From assembly GCF_018881835.1 (NCBI RefSeq), contig NZ_JACVPO010000001.1, positions 1,054,001-1,118,000 on the forward strand: DNA of 64,000 nt, written 5' to 3'. Position numbers and translations under genes: made by a program. The stretch is from Polynucleobacter hallstattensis. Its GTDB lineage: Bacteria; Pseudomonadota; Gammaproteobacteria; Burkholderiales; Burkholderiaceae. The notes under the pieces were generated by a model. It ran no database searches. It was not told where the DNA came from and saw only the letters and a program-made list of their open reading frames with translations. Positions 42,274 to 52,259 of this stretch are shown here, piece by piece; within the stretch, counting starts at the first letter, position 1; each line of letters starts with the position of its first letter.

Positions 42274-42888
42274 TTAATTTTTTGGTACTTTAGCGAAATT
42301 AAAGCGATTGGCTAATTCATTAGAGTGAATAGGTTCAATCAGCAGTTGATTACCTTTCCATTGCCAGGAGCCTCTAAAGCTACATGCATCCTCCATCACT
42401 TTTGACTGATCTGAGAATAGATCTAAATCATGATCATGTAATAGCGCGACGGATAAAGATTCTGTTTTAGTAAATGCTGCCCCATCAATTTGATCAGAGA
42501 GTGATTGTTGAAATAACCCGGTGATATAAATGTTTCCTTTTTCATCACTCAGTGCTCCCTGCGGTTTTATCTCTGTGCCGCCTTGGGTTAATAGCTGAAG
42601 ACCACTTTCGATCGGAAAGATTCTAGCAATGAATGGCGTGGCATCTAGCGTAACAAAAACTCGTTGTGGCCCATTCTGGAAAAAATATCTACCCAAAGAG
42701 TCGTGCGCATAATTTCTGGAGATAAACTCATTCAAGGCTACGTGCTGAATTACGCTCCCAGCTAGTTGATTGGCTTGGGCAAATTCATCACGCATACGCC
42801 ATTGACCGCGACGATCAAGAGCCAGCCAGCCAAAGCAGTGAGGGACATTTGGCCACTTGATTAGTGATCGAAGAACTTGCTCATCCAT
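42274..42888 (-). CDS. Conserved betaproteobacterial protein of unknown function
   Basis: A 204-residue soluble protein without signal peptide or cysteine clusters. It resembles a family found beside LPS and branched-chain amino acid genes in Burkholderiales, with the conserved parts KWPNVPHCFGWLALDRRGQW at residues 12-31 and YFFQNGPQRVFVTLDATPF near 68-86; the remainder is variable. I do not assign a function. It is the last gene of the leftward ilvE/waaF group, 28 bases after the SnoaL-like gene, and ends adjacent to the BepA-like gene. Confidence 0.72.
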   Translation of the reverse strand: MDEQVLRSLIKWPNVPHCFGWLALDRRGQWRMRDEFAQANQLAGSVIQHVALNEFISRNYAHDSLGRYFFQNGPQRVFVTLDATPFIARIFPIESGLQLLTQGGTEIKPQGALSDEKGNIYITGLFQQSLSDQIDGAAFTKTESLSVALLHDHDLDLFSDQSKVMEDACSFRGSWQWKGNQLLIEPIHSNELANRFNFAKVPKN

Positions 42889-42916
42889 AAGACATCAATC
42901 TATATGGCATTGCTAG

Positions 42917-43351
42917 TTAATGCAATCCATGTGGAGTTGAGGGCGCATCAAACGTATCCTCGGTGGAGTGGCTAGCATGAAGATGTGCAATCCGCCAGCC
43001 TTGACTATCTTGCAGAAGAACTAAGGTGATATTGAGAAAGAATGCTGCTTCAATTTGATCGGGTCGGATGTGGACAGCCTCAGTGGTGTCGTAAACCGCG
43101 GCCCCTAAAACAGAGTGACTTATGCAGGCAATCGGCTCCAAAAAAAGAGCTTGCTTGGCTAAGAGGCGCTCTAGACCGTCCCGAATTTCTACATGACCGC
43201 TAAGGCGCTGGCCTTCTGGAAGGACGCAAGTAATCGAATCATCATCTAGCCAGATTGCCAAAGCCCCTTTGACATCACGATTTTTTAAGGCCTCACGCCA
43301 AGCATCCACCACGTCATCGGCATTATGAAAAAGTCTGGCTAGTTTTGACAT
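42917..43351 (-). CDS. SnoaL/NTF2-like domain protein (ketosteroid-isomerase-like)
   Basis: A 144-residue protein of the NTF2-like cone fold used by SnoaL polyketide cyclases, ketosteroid isomerases and many small binding proteins. It shows the usual layout: helix with DDVVDAWREALKNRDVKGALAIW, then SITCVLPEGQRLSGHVEIRDGLERLL and the final strand LVLLQDSQGWRIAHLHAS. No catalytic role can be set from sequence. It lies between waaF and the unknown protein gene on the same strand. Confidence 0.82.
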   Translation of the reverse strand: MSKLARLFHNADDVVDAWREALKNRDVKGALAIWLDDDSITCVLPEGQRLSGHVEIRDGLERLLAKQALFLEPIACISHSVLGAAVYDTTEAVHIRPDQIEAAFFLNITLVLLQDSQGWRIAHLHASHSTEDTFDAPSTPHGLH

Positions 43352-43385
43352 GGCGTACTTTCTGGTGATGTATAGCGCTACAAAA

Positions 43386-44423
43386 TTAATGGGGTGTTTG
43401 AATGGCGCCTAATACGGTGATGGGCAAAATATCTTTTAAGCATTTAAGGTGACCTAATGGGCACTCTCTTTCATGGCAGGGGCTGCAAGGTAGATTGAGC
43501 CAAAGTACTTTAGCTTTTTCGGATAGTGGTGGGGTGTGATGTGGATCACTTGAGCCAAAAATGGCGACCTGCGGAACTTTTAATGCAGCACCAATATGCA
43601 TTAAGCCCGAGTCATTGCTGACCAGCGCCTTGCTCACCCCAATAAGTGCAATCGCTTCGTCTAGTGAAGTTTGGCCGCACCAGTTGTGTATTTGCAAGTC
43701 ATTCTTTGCCTCGGTCCTAATGCTCTCACCTAAGTCGTGATCGCCCTTACCACCCAAAAGAATCACATGAGCATCTGGCTCATGGGCGATTAACTGCTGT
43801 GCAAGAGAGGCGAAGTGATCGGCAGGCCAGCGTTTTGTTGCGCCATACTCAGCGCCTGGGCAAAGTACATAAATTAAATTTTCGCTAATTTCTGCGGCTC
43901 TTAACTTAGCACAGATTGATTCTTTGGCTGCAGGTAGGATATTGAGCCTAGGATCTGCAGGCTTGCTGGCATCAATCACTTGTGAGTGCTCCAGCGATTT
44001 AGCAAGTGCAAGGTAATGATTCGCCATCGGTGGACGATTCACTTTGCTCGGATTATCTAGAGCAAGATTAATAAGCCCAAAGCGCATCTCACCGCGATAG
44101 CCAATTCGAAATGGAATATTAGCAAGCCAAGGAATGAGGGCAGACTTCAAGCTATTGGGTAGAACAAAGCAGGTGGTGTATTGATTTAATTCAAGTTGCT
44201 TTGCTAGTTGCTTACGTAAGCCCCATTGCAATTGTTTGTGCTCTAGTCGCGCTTCAATGACTTGATGAACTTCTGAGCAGGCACGATAAATCGGTGCAAC
44301 CCAAGGGCTTGCTAAAACATCAATCTGTGACTGCGGGTAAATTGCTTTGAGATACGCCAGTAGTGGCTGGGACATCACAGCATCACCAATCCAGTTGGGG
44401 GCGATGATCAGAATACGATTCAT
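43386..44423 (-). CDS. waaF: LPS heptosyltransferase II
   Basis: A family 9 glycosyltransferase that adds the second L-glycero-D-manno-heptose to the LPS inner core at the cytoplasmic face of the inner membrane. The 345-residue protein starts ILIIAPNWIGDAVMSQPLLA and has CPGAEYGATKRWPADHFA near residue 185 (donor binding), LLGGKGDHDLG, and VSNDSGLMHIGAAL near 265. The longer frame from 44450 adds MGCCVGIPH, which is not in the family; the ATG at 44423 is preferred. The zinc-finger protein gene precedes it closely. Confidence 0.95.
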   Translation of the reverse strand: MNRILIIAPNWIGDAVMSQPLLAYLKAIYPQSQIDVLASPWVAPIYRACSEVHQVIEARLEHKQLQWGLRKQLAKQLELNQYTTCFVLPNSLKSALIPWLANIPFRIGYRGEMRFGLINLALDNPSKVNRPPMANHYLALAKSLEHSQVIDASKPADPRLNILPAAKESICAKLRAAEISENLIYVLCPGAEYGATKRWPADHFASLAQQLIAHEPDAHVILLGGKGDHDLGESIRTEAKNDLQIHNWCGQTSLDEAIALIGVSKALVSNDSGLMHIGAALKVPQVAIFGSSDPHHTPPLSEKAKVLWLNLPCSPCHERECPLGHLKCLKDILPITVLGAIQTPH

Positions 44424-44468
44424 ATGAGGTATCCCGACACAGCACCCCACTTGGGGGTGCTGCTAGGC

Positions 44469-44660
44469 TTAGTGCCCGTGGGGCTCGGTACCGGGAGTGA
44501 GTTTGTACTCAGTGCCGCAGTAAGGACACTTAGCGTCACCCGTTTTTGCTACATCAAGAAATACACGTGGATGCGAATTCCAGCTAGGGGTTTTATTGGT
44601 TGGGCAATGCAAAGGCAAATCTTTATTGCCATCAACCATTACAACTTGAGCTTCACTCAT
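44469..44660 (-). CDS. CHCC zinc-finger protein
   Basis: A 63-residue protein of the zf-CHCC family (related to the NDUFS6 subunit of complex I). The likely metal ligands are the Cys in LHCPTNK (residue 19), a His in NSHPRVFLD (residue 30) and the pair CPYCGTEY (about residues 45-48). In Burkholderiales it sits between ilvE and waaF as here. The biological role is not established. Confidence 0.9.
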   Translation of the reverse strand: MSEAQVVMVDGNKDLPLHCPTNKTPSWNSHPRVFLDVAKTGDAKCPYCGTEYKLTPGTEPHGH

Positions 44661-44674
44661 TATCTGATTTCCAA

Positions 44675-45598
44675 TTACTTAACGTAAGTTAGCCAAGACT
44701 TGTATTGATCGCTTCTGCCGTAGACCGCATCAAAGTAAGTTTTCTGGATTTGTTCAGTAATCGGACCGCGCTTACCTTCACCAATGGTGCGATCATCTAG
44801 CTCACGAATAGGCGTTACTTCAGCGGCAGTACCGGTAAAGAAGGCCTCATCTGCTGAGTACACTTCGTCACGAGTAATGCGCTTCTCACGTAATTCGTAG
44901 CCAAGATCTTTGGCGATTTGTATGATGGAGTTACGAGTAATGCCATCTAAACAAGAGGCCAGATCTGGGGTGTAAATAATGCCGTTGTTAACGATAAAGA
45001 TATTCTCTCCAGAACCTTCAGATACGTAACCCTCCGTATCTAGTAGGAGTGCTTCATCGTAACCATTAGCCGTCACCTCTTGGTTAGCCAAAATGGAGTT
45101 AATGTAGTAACCGGAGGCTTTAGCGCGAACTAGTGAGGAGTTCACAAAATGGCGGGTAAATGAAGAGGTTTTAACTCGGATACCCTTATTAAGACCGTCT
45201 TCACCCAAATAAGCGCCCCATTCCCATGCAGCGATCGCCGTATGAATGCTATTTCCTTTTGGAGAGATACCGAGTTTTTGGGAGCCGATAAAGATAATTG
45301 GTCGGATGTAGCAAGATTCCAGCTTATTGCTGTTCACGACTTCAATAATGCCACTGGAGATCTCTTTAGGAGTCCAAGGCATATTCATCTGAAAAATCTT
45401 AGTTCCATTGAATAGGCGCTTAACGTGCTCTGGAAGGCGGAAAATGGCGGTACCTTGGGGGGTATTGTAGGCACGAATACCCTCAAATACGCCCATTCCG
45501 TAGTGAAGACTGTGGGTTAACACATGAACATTGGCCTCACGCCAGGGAACCAACTTCCCATCGGACCAAATAAAGCCATCGCGGTCGGACATCGACAT
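44675..45598 (-). CDS. ilvE: Branched-chain amino acid aminotransferase
   Basis: A PLP-dependent fold-IV transaminase for the last step of leucine, isoleucine and valine synthesis. The 307-residue product has the N-terminal HVLTHSLHYGMGVFEGIRAY, the PLP-lysine region with VRAKASGYYINSILANQEV (Lys near 160), and YDEALLLDTEGYVSEGSGEN. It starts the leftward operon ilvE - zinc finger - waaF - SnoaL - unknown. A TACAAT box on the minus strand near 45706-45711 may belong to its promoter. Confidence 0.96.
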   Translation of the reverse strand: MSMSDRDGFIWSDGKLVPWREANVHVLTHSLHYGMGVFEGIRAYNTPQGTAIFRLPEHVKRLFNGTKIFQMNMPWTPKEISSGIIEVVNSNKLESCYIRPIIFIGSQKLGISPKGNSIHTAIAAWEWGAYLGEDGLNKGIRVKTSSFTRHFVNSSLVRAKASGYYINSILANQEVTANGYDEALLLDTEGYVSEGSGENIFIVNNGIIYTPDLASCLDGITRNSIIQIAKDLGYELREKRITRDEVYSADEAFFTGTAAEVTPIRELDDRTIGEGKRGPITEQIQKTYFDAVYGRSDQYKSWLTYVK

Positions 45599-45673
45599 TT
45601 TCTCTACCTTTTAGATATTTATATAAATTGGGTGATTCAATTCGGTAAAACAGGGTGCCAAGCAACTAGGGAG

Positions 45674-45763
45674 CCCCAAGGCCTGGAATACGTCTCAGCC
45701 TTTATTGTAGAGCAGGGAGCGTGGTGGGGTAGTCCAATTCCTTGGGGGTCTAAAGCCGAGACG
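45674..45763. repeat. Interleaved inverted repeats between ilvE and pgk
   Basis: Two inverted repeats overlap in order A-B-A'-B': CCCCAAGG (45674-45681) with CCTTGGGG (45740-45747), and CGTCTC (45691-45696) with GAGACG (45758-45763), the latter extended by GCC-TTTA/TAAA-GC. The 212-base gap has no credible gene. The layout would allow alternative or pseudoknotted folding in RNA, or protein binding on DNA. A possible pgk -10 (TAGAAT, 45767-45772) lies at its right edge. Confidence 0.5.
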
Positions 45764-45810
45764 ATTTAGAATGGAGCATTCCCCTTAAACCACTCCATTT
45801 GCCTATTCTC

Positions 45811-47022
45811 ATGCCGGATTCCCTCTTTAAAGTAAAGCGCCTTAGTGAACTAGCTGCAGCAGGTCTTCTCAAGGGAAAGCGAGTTTTGATCCGTGCCGAC
45901 CTCAATGTTCCTCAGGATGAGGTGGGTAATATCACGGAAGATACCCGGATTAAAGCGTCCATGCCGGCAGTACAAATGTGTTTAGATGCTGGTGCAGCAG
46001 TGATGGTGACCTCCCACTTGGGACGTCCAACCGAAGGTGAATTCAAACCCGAAGATAGTTTGGCTCCAGTAGCTGATCGAATTGCCACTCTCTTAAATCG
46101 TAAAGTGCCCTTAATTAGCGATTGGGTGGGAGGTAATTTTGAAGTCAATCCAGGCGAGTTGGTATTGCTGGAGAACTGCCGCCTTAATGTAGGCGAGAAA
46201 AAGAACAATGATGAGTTGGCTAAGAAGATTGCCGCTTTGTGTGACGTCTATGTCAATGATGCCTTTGGTACTGCTCACCGTGCTGAAGCAACTACGAATG
46301 GTGTCGCCAAATATGCACCGATTGCTTGTGCAGGCCCATTGATGGCAGCAGAGTTAGATGCCTTGAGTCGTGCTCTAGCAAGTCCGAAGCGTCCATTGGT
46401 AGCGATTGTGGCAGGATCTAAAGTATCTTCAAAGCTCACTATTCTCAAGGCTCTAGCTGACAAAGTGGATGAATTGATTGTGGGTGGCGGTATTGCAAAT
46501 ACTTTTATGTTGGCTAAAGGTTTGCCAATTGGTAAGTCATTAGCCGAGCCAGATTTAGTTAATGAAGCACGAGAAATCATGGAGATTATGGAAAAGCGCG
46601 GTGCGCACGTTCCCATCCCTGAAGATGTCGTTGTTGCAAACGAACTTTCTCCATTAGCGCGAGCCAATCGAGTCGCTGCTGATCAAGTAGCTGATGACGA
46701 TATGATTTTGGATATCGGCCCCAAGACTGCCGCACGTTTATCCACCATGCTGGCGCACGCTGGCACGATTGTTTGGAACGGCCCATTGGGTGTATTTGAG
46801 ATTGATCAGTTTGGCGGTGGTACTAAGATGTTGGCAGCAGCGATTGCCCATTCACCCGCATTTTCGATTGCTGGTGGTGGCGATACCTTAGCGGCAATTG
46901 CGAAGTACGGTATTGAAAATCAAGTGGATTACATCTCTACTGGTGGTGGCGCTTTCTTAGAATTCTTAGAAGGTAAAACCTTGCCAGCCTTTGCAGTATT
47001 AGCCGAAAGAGCGAAAGACTAA
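45811..47022 (+). CDS. pgk: Phosphoglycerate kinase
   Basis: Pgk transfers phosphate between 1,3-bisphosphoglycerate and ADP in glycolysis and gluconeogenesis. The 403-residue protein has [16 protein letters not shown] (substrate site) near residue 24, VTSHLGRP near 67, [14 protein letters not shown] near 200 and the C-terminal [19 protein letters not shown] at 45799 opens the frame; the ATG at 45811 gives the family start. No Shine-Dalgarno sequence is evident. It leads the run pgk-pyk-fba, with pyk starting two bases after its stop. Confidence 0.97.
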   Translation: MPDSLFKVKRLSELAAAGLLKGKRVLIRADLNVPQDEVGNITEDTRIKASMPAVQMCLDAGAAVMVTSHLGRPTEGEFKPEDSLAPVADRIATLLNRKVPLISDWVGGNFEVNPGELVLLENCRLNVGEKKNNDELAKKIAALCDVYVNDAFGTAHRAEATTNGVAKYAPIACAGPLMAAELDALSRALASPKRPLVAIVAGSKVSSKLTILKALADKVDELIVGGGIANTFMLAKGLPIGKSLAEPDLVNEAREIMEIMEKRGAHVPIPEDVVVANELSPLARANRVAADQVADDDMILDIGPKTAARLSTMLAHAGTIVWNGPLGVFEIDQFGGGTKMLAAAIAHSPAFSIAGGGDTLAAIAKYGIENQVDYISTGGGAFLEFLEGKTLPAFAVLAERAKD

Positions 47023-47024
47023 AT

Positions 47025-48461
47025 ATGTTGAGAGCAACTAAAATCATAGCCACATTAGGACCTGCATCAGAAAAGCCTGAAGTATTGCGCGAGATGATTC
47101 GTGCTGGCGTAGATGTTGTGAGAATGAACTTTTCTCATGGCACTGTTGCTGACCATAAAGCGCGTCACGACTTGGTGCGAAGTATTTCTGCAGAAGTTGG
47201 CAAAGAGGTTGGCATCATGGCCGATCTTCAGGGCCCCAAAATTCGCGTGGGTAAATTTGTCAATAGCAAAATTCTCCTTAAAGAAGGTGCACAATTTATT
47301 CTGGATGTTGCGTGTGATCTTGGTAATCAAGAGCGCGTAGGATTGGATTACAAGGAGTTACCACAAGATGTTAGACCGGGTGATCGACTGTTATTGAATG
47401 ATGGCTTAGTTGTTCTTCGAGTCGAGAGTGTAAAAGGCGGAGAAATCTTTACCTTGGTAGAGCAAGGTGGCCCACTTTCAAATAACAAAGGTATTAATCG
47501 TGCTGGAGGTGGTTTAACGGCGCCGGCACTAACAGAAAAAGATATTGCCGACTTGGATGCTGCGATTGCGATGGGCGTGGATTTTCTGGCGATCAGCTTT
47601 CCAAAAGACGGTGCAGATATGGCTTATGCTCGTAAGCTAGCAAATGCCGCTAGTGCAAAGCATGGCGTTGGTAAGGTTCGCACGATTGCTAAGGTGGAGC
47701 GCGCTGAAGCTATTGAAACTGAAGCTCTAAAGAGCATCATTGCGGAGAGTGACGGCATCATGGTTGCACGCGGCGACCTAGCAATTGAGGTTGGTAATGC
47801 AGCCGTTCCTGCTTTGCAAAAGCGCATGATCAAACTCGCACTTGAGGCTGATAAATTTACGATCACTGCAACGCAAATGATGGAGTCGATGATTAATGCT
47901 CCAGTGCCTACCCGCGCTGAGGTCAGTGACGTAGCCAATGCAGTGTTAGACGGTACGGATGCAGTGATGCTGTCTGCAGAATCTGCTGCTGGTAACTACC
48001 CGGTACAAACTATCAAGGCAATGGCTGAGATTTGTGTTGAAGCTGAGAAGTCAGACCGTGTAAAACTGGATACGGATTTCTTGGATCAAACCTTCTCACG
48101 CATTGATCAAACGATTGCCTTGGGTGCTCTGTTTACAGCGCACCACCTGAATGCCAATGCGATTGCCGCTTTGACAGACTCTGGGTCTACTGCAGTTTGG
48201 ATGAGTCGCCATAATATCCATTTACCTATTTTTGCTTTGACTTCAAAGATTGCTACTCAGCGTGCTTTAAGTACTTACCGCAATGTATTTCCCATTGGAC
48301 TGGATTACACCAAGCATCGTGATACCGCATTACAGGAAGTAGAAGATTGCTTGAAAAAGATGGGAGCAGTGAAGAAGGGCGACGTGGTTGTACTGACCTC
48401 TGGTGAGCCAATGGGGGAGCCAGGCGGTACGAATTCACTCAAGATTATTCAAGTGAAGTAA
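47025..48461 (+). CDS. pyk: Pyruvate kinase
   Basis: Produces pyruvate and ATP from phosphoenolpyruvate. The 478-residue protein has TKIIATLGPASEKPEVLREM, the N-terminal VVRMNFSHG, GIMADLQGPKIRVGK, the active-site signature AKVERAEAIE, GIMVARGDLAIEVG and TATQMMESMINAPVPTRAEV. The C-terminal allosteric domain ends VVVLTSGEPMGEPGGTN. It is tightly linked to pgk upstream and fba downstream. Confidence 0.97.
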   Translation: MLRATKIIATLGPASEKPEVLREMIRAGVDVVRMNFSHGTVADHKARHDLVRSISAEVGKEVGIMADLQGPKIRVGKFVNSKILLKEGAQFILDVACDLGNQERVGLDYKELPQDVRPGDRLLLNDGLVVLRVESVKGGEIFTLVEQGGPLSNNKGINRAGGGLTAPALTEKDIADLDAAIAMGVDFLAISFPKDGADMAYARKLANAASAKHGVGKVRTIAKVERAEAIETEALKSIIAESDGIMVARGDLAIEVGNAAVPALQKRMIKLALEADKFTITATQMMESMINAPVPTRAEVSDVANAVLDGTDAVMLSAESAAGNYPVQTIKAMAEICVEAEKSDRVKLDTDFLDQTFSRIDQTIALGALFTAHHLNANAIAALTDSGSTAVWMSRHNIHLPIFALTSKIATQRALSTYRNVFPIGLDYTKHRDTALQEVEDCLKKMGAVKKGDVVVLTSGEPMGEPGGTNSLKIIQVK

Positions 48462-48524
48462 TTCATTTTTTTAAGATTTTTATTCAAACTATTCATCACT
48501 AACATTTTTAATTAAGAAATCATT

Positions 48525-49589
48525 ATGGCTTTAGTATCTTTACGACAACTCTTGGATCATGCTGCTGAAAACGGCTACGGTTTGCCAGCGTTTAACGTCA
48601 ATAATTTAGAGCAGGTAACAGCGATCATGGAGGCTGCTCATGAGGCGGATTCTCCAGTCATCATGCAAGCTTCTGCTGGAGCACGTAAATATGCTGGCGA
48701 ATCATTCTTACGACATTTGATTTCAGCTGCAGTTGAGGCTTATCCACATATTCCAGTCGTAATGCACCAAGATCATGGTCAAAGCCCAGCAGTTTGTATG
48801 GCTGCCATTAAGAGTGGCTTTACTAGTGTGATGATGGATGGCTCTTTAGAAGCTGATGGCAAGACTGTTGCTAGCTATGAATACAACATTGATGTATCTA
48901 GAGAGGTGGTGAAGTTCTCCCACTCAATTGGAGTTACCGTTGAAGCTGAGTTAGGTGTTCTCGGCTCGCTGGAAACTATGCAGGGCGATAAAGAAGATGG
49001 TCATGGCGCCGATGGCAAGATGACGCGTGAGCAGTTGTTGACAGATGTTGAGCAAGCAGCTGACTTTGTAAAGGCTACCCAGTGCGATGCCTTGGCAATT
49101 GCTATTGGTACAAGTCATGGCGCCTATAAATTTACTAAGAAGCCGACAGGCGACATCTTGGCAATCGAGCGCATTAAAGAAATTCATACCCGTATTCCAA
49201 ATACGCATTTAGTAATGCATGGTTCATCCAGTGTTCCACAAGAGCTGCTCGCTGAGATTCGTGAGTTTGGTGGCGATATGAAAGAAACTTATGGCGTGCC
49301 TGTTGAAGAGATTCAAGAGGGTATTAAGAATGGTGTACGTAAGATCAATATTGATACTGATATTCGGTTGGCGATGACCGGTGCGATTCGCCGTTATTTG
49401 TTTGAGAATCCAAGCAAGTTTGATCCACGTGATTACCTTAAGCCTGCACGTGAAGCTGCTAAGAAGGTTTGTATTGCGCGCTTTAATGCTTTTGGCTGTG
49501 CAGGTCAGGCATCCAAAATTAAACCAATTCCTCTAGAGAAAATGGCTGAGCTGTATAAGAGTGGCAAATTAGCCCAGATCGTGAAGTGA
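48525..49589 (+). CDS. fba: Fructose-bisphosphate aldolase class II
   Basis: A zinc-dependent aldolase cleaving fructose 1,6-bisphosphate. The 354-residue protein has [22 protein letters not shown] at the N-terminus, [21 protein letters not shown] with the metal-binding His near 83, [14 protein letters not shown] near 145, [11 protein letters not shown] with another His near 232, and [17 protein letters not shown]. The length and an acidic insert at 155-170 are typical of the longer class IIB form in betaproteobacteria. The 63-base gap after pyk is T-rich; purC follows after seven bases. Confidence 0.97.
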   Translation: MALVSLRQLLDHAAENGYGLPAFNVNNLEQVTAIMEAAHEADSPVIMQASAGARKYAGESFLRHLISAAVEAYPHIPVVMHQDHGQSPAVCMAAIKSGFTSVMMDGSLEADGKTVASYEYNIDVSREVVKFSHSIGVTVEAELGVLGSLETMQGDKEDGHGADGKMTREQLLTDVEQAADFVKATQCDALAIAIGTSHGAYKFTKKPTGDILAIERIKEIHTRIPNTHLVMHGSSSVPQELLAEIREFGGDMKETYGVPVEEIQEGIKNGVRKINIDTDIRLAMTGAIRRYLFENPSKFDPRDYLKPAREAAKKVCIARFNAFGCAGQASKIKPIPLEKMAELYKSGKLAQIVK

Positions 49590-49596
49590 GATAGAT

Positions 49597-50493
49597 ATGC
49601 CCGCTTTGTATGCCACCTCTATTAAGTCATTGCCTTTACTCTCCAAAGGAAAGGTACGTGATGTATACGCATTGGGTGATGACAAGCTGCTCATGGTCAC
49701 CACAGATCGCCTGTCTGCCTTTGACGTAGTGATGGGTCAGCCGATTCCTGAGAAGGGAATTGTGCTCAATCAAATGGCTAATTTTTGGTTTGAGAAGTTG
49801 GCTAAGGTGATTCCGAATCACTTAACGGGTATTGATCCTGAAAGTGTAGTACCTGCCAATGAGCTTGATCAGGTTAAAGGCCGTGCGGTAGTGGCTAAAC
49901 GCCTCAAGCCAATCTTGGTCGAAGCAGTAGTGCGAGGTTACCTGGCTGGTAGTGGTTGGAAAGATTACAAAGAAACTGGCAAGGTCTGCGGCATTACCTT
50001 ACCAGCAGGCCTTGAGAATGCGCAGAAGTTACCGGAGCCTATTTTTACTCCAGCTGCAAAAGCAGAAATGGGTGAGCATGATGAAAATATCTCTTTTGAC
50101 AAAGTGATCGAGATGATTGGCGAGAAGTTGGCCAATCAAATTCGTGAGGTCAGTATTCGTTTATACAAAGAAGCTTCTGAATTTGCCGCGACTCGCGGAA
50201 TCATCATTGCTGATACCAAGTTTGAATTTGGCTTGGATGATGCTGGTCAGGTGGTATTGATGGATGAAATCCTCACTGCCGACTCTTCCCGTTTTTGGCC
50301 TGCTGAAACCTACTATGTGGGGGCAAACCCACCTTCCTATGACAAGCAATTTGTGCGGGATTGGCTCGAAACAGCGATGGTCGATGGCAAGCTTTGGCCA
50401 AAAACAGCCCCAGCACCTGCTTTGCCGGCAGAGGTGATTGATAAAACAGCCGAAAAGTACCGTGAAGCCCTCGCTCGCTTAACTAAGGTCTAA
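49597..50493 (+). CDS. purC: SAICAR synthase
   Basis: Phosphoribosylaminoimidazole-succinocarboxamide synthase, step eight of purine synthesis. The 298-residue protein has [21 protein letters not shown] at residues 14-34, [14 protein letters not shown] near 62, [22 protein letters not shown] near 108, and [20 protein letters not shown] near 203. It is of the yeast-like longer type with a C-terminal extension, usual in betaproteobacteria. It joins glycolysis genes upstream to the purE-purK pair downstream. Confidence 0.97.
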   Translation: MPALYATSIKSLPLLSKGKVRDVYALGDDKLLMVTTDRLSAFDVVMGQPIPEKGIVLNQMANFWFEKLAKVIPNHLTGIDPESVVPANELDQVKGRAVVAKRLKPILVEAVVRGYLAGSGWKDYKETGKVCGITLPAGLENAQKLPEPIFTPAAKAEMGEHDENISFDKVIEMIGEKLANQIREVSIRLYKEASEFAATRGIIIADTKFEFGLDDAGQVVLMDEILTADSSRFWPAETYYVGANPPSYDKQFVRDWLETAMVDGKLWPKTAPAPALPAEVIDKTAEKYREALARLTKV

Positions 50494-50573
50494 TTTCTAT
50501 AGAGCCCTAAAAGGCTGGGATAATAAGGACTTAGATAGATTAACGATGTAGATCAGGGCATTTGGAGAAGGAA

Positions 50574-51068
50574 ATGAGCAAAAAGCCAGTAGTCGGAATA
50601 GTAATGGGATCCAATTCAGATTGGGACACCATGCAGCATGCTGCTCAAATGCTTGATCAATTTGGCATTGCTCATGAGGCTAAAGTAGTTTCTGCCCATC
50701 GCATGCCAGACGATATGTTTACCTATGCAGAAAATGCCTCCAAAAATGGCCTCAAGGCGATTATTGCTGGTGCTGGTGGCGCTGCGCATTTGCCGGGCAT
50801 GTTGGCATCAAAAACCATTATTCCGATTTATGGCGTTCCAGTCGCTAGCAAATACTTACGAGGTGAAGACTCTCTCTATTCCATCGTGCAAATGCCTAAA
50901 GGTATTCCGGTAGCGACATTTGCAATTGGTGAGGCCGGGGCTGCAAATGCAGCTTTGCATGTCATTGCCAATTTAGCAGTCAATGATCCTGCTTTAGCAA
51001 AACAGCTTGAAGAGTTTCGTTCAAAGCAGTCCGATACTGCACGCTCCATGAATTTGCCGGGATATTAA
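50574..51068 (+). CDS. purE: N5-carboxyaminoimidazole ribonucleotide mutase
   Basis: PurE moves the carboxyl group in N5-CAIR to give CAIR. The 164-residue protein shows the class I signature [17 protein letters not shown], the mobile catalytic His in SAHRMPDDM and [21 protein letters not shown] at 50562 opens the frame, but it lies in the GGAGAAGG ribosome site; the ATG at 50574 is used. It is coupled with purK four bases downstream. Confidence 0.96.
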   Translation: MSKKPVVGIVMGSNSDWDTMQHAAQMLDQFGIAHEAKVVSAHRMPDDMFTYAENASKNGLKAIIAGAGGAAHLPGMLASKTIIPIYGVPVASKYLRGEDSLYSIVQMPKGIPVATFAIGEAGAANAALHVIANLAVNDPALAKQLEEFRSKQSDTARSMNLPGY

Positions 51069-51072
51069 TCAG

Positions 51073-52257
51073 ATGGTAGATCGTTTGGAGCCCATCTTGC
51101 CGGGCTCGTACTTAGGAATTTTAGGTGGCGGTCAATTGGGGCGGATGTTTACGCAAGCCGCTCAAGCAATGGGCTACAAAGTCTGCGTTTTGGATCCTGG
51201 ATCCGATAGTCCGGCCGGCTCCATCGCAGAAAAATTTATTCAAGCTGATTACACAAACTCTGCCGCCCTAAAAGAAATGGCAGCATTATGCAAATCCGTT
51301 AGTACCGAATTTGAGAATGTTCCTGCACAAGCTTTAGATGAACTTGAATCTTTAGGCGTCTTTGTAGCACCTCGCAGTAGTTGCGTATCTTTAGCTCAAA
51401 ACCGCGTTGCTGAGAAAAAGTTCTTGGCTACCTGGAAAGCAGAGACCAATATTGGTCCTGTTCCTTACTTTGTGCTTGAGCACGATGCGGACATTGAGCA
51501 TGTGCCAGCGGATCTATTTCCCAGTATTCTGAAAACTGCTCGCATGGGTTATGACGGCAAAGGTCAAATCACCGTTTATGACTCTGCCAATCTAGTCGCA
51601 GCTTGGGCTGAATTGGGTAAAGTGCCTTGTGTTCTTGAAAAGCGCATGGATTTGGATTTTGAGGTGTCTGCTTTGGTGGTACGCGGGTACGACGATGCGG
51701 TAGTGGCTTACCCCGTATCTCAGAACATTCATCGTGACGGTATCTTGCATACCTCAACCGTACCAGCCCCATCACTGAAGCCTGCTCAAGAGAAAAAAAT
51801 TATTGAAGCCGCTAAAGCGCTGATTCGTAAGATTGATTATGTAGGTGTCTTGTGTGTGGAGTTCTTTGTGCTGAAGAGTGGCGACATTGTTGCTAATGAA
51901 ATCGCTCCACGCCCACATAACTCAGGCCACTACACTATGGATGCCTGTGTTAGTAGCCAGTTTGAACAGCAGGTTAGAAGTATGGCCCGCTTACCTTTAG
52001 GCGACACCCGCTTGCTAGCGCCAGTCTCTATGCTCAATCTCTTGGGAGATCTTTGGTACGAAGGCAGCGAAGATAAGGCAAGAGAGCCTGCTTGGGACAA
52101 GGTGCTTACTCATCCGGATGCCAAGTTACATCTATATGGCAAATCTGATCCACGCATGGGTCGTAAGATGGGTCATATCAATTGTTTAGGCGAGTCACTC
52201 AATCAAGCTCGTCAAAATTGTGCAGCTGTTGCCCTTGAATTAGGGATCGAGACCTAA
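51073..52257 (+). CDS. purK: N5-carboxyaminoimidazole ribonucleotide synthase
   Basis: PurK is an ATP-grasp enzyme that carboxylates AIR using bicarbonate. The 394-residue protein has LGILGGGQLGRMFTQAAQAMG near residue 12, KTARMGYDGKGQ near 155, VLEKRMDLDFEVSALVVRG near 182, and EIAPRPHNSGHYTMDACVSSQ near 275. It makes the substrate for PurE. The Sua5-type gene starts two bases after its stop. Confidence 0.97.
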   Translation: MVDRLEPILPGSYLGILGGGQLGRMFTQAAQAMGYKVCVLDPGSDSPAGSIAEKFIQADYTNSAALKEMAALCKSVSTEFENVPAQALDELESLGVFVAPRSSCVSLAQNRVAEKKFLATWKAETNIGPVPYFVLEHDADIEHVPADLFPSILKTARMGYDGKGQITVYDSANLVAAWAELGKVPCVLEKRMDLDFEVSALVVRGYDDAVVAYPVSQNIHRDGILHTSTVPAPSLKPAQEKKIIEAAKALIRKIDYVGVLCVEFFVLKSGDIVANEIAPRPHNSGHYTMDACVSSQFEQQVRSMARLPLGDTRLLAPVSMLNLLGDLWYEGSEDKAREPAWDKVLTHPDAKLHLYGKSDPRMGRKMGHINCLGESLNQARQNCAAVALELGIET

Positions 52258-52259
52258 TA

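Noticed and set aside
45524-45769. Open frame of 81 codons between ilvE and pgk
   Set aside because: Begins antisense within ilvE, lacks a ribosome site and covers the inverted-repeat region; composition is not protein-like.
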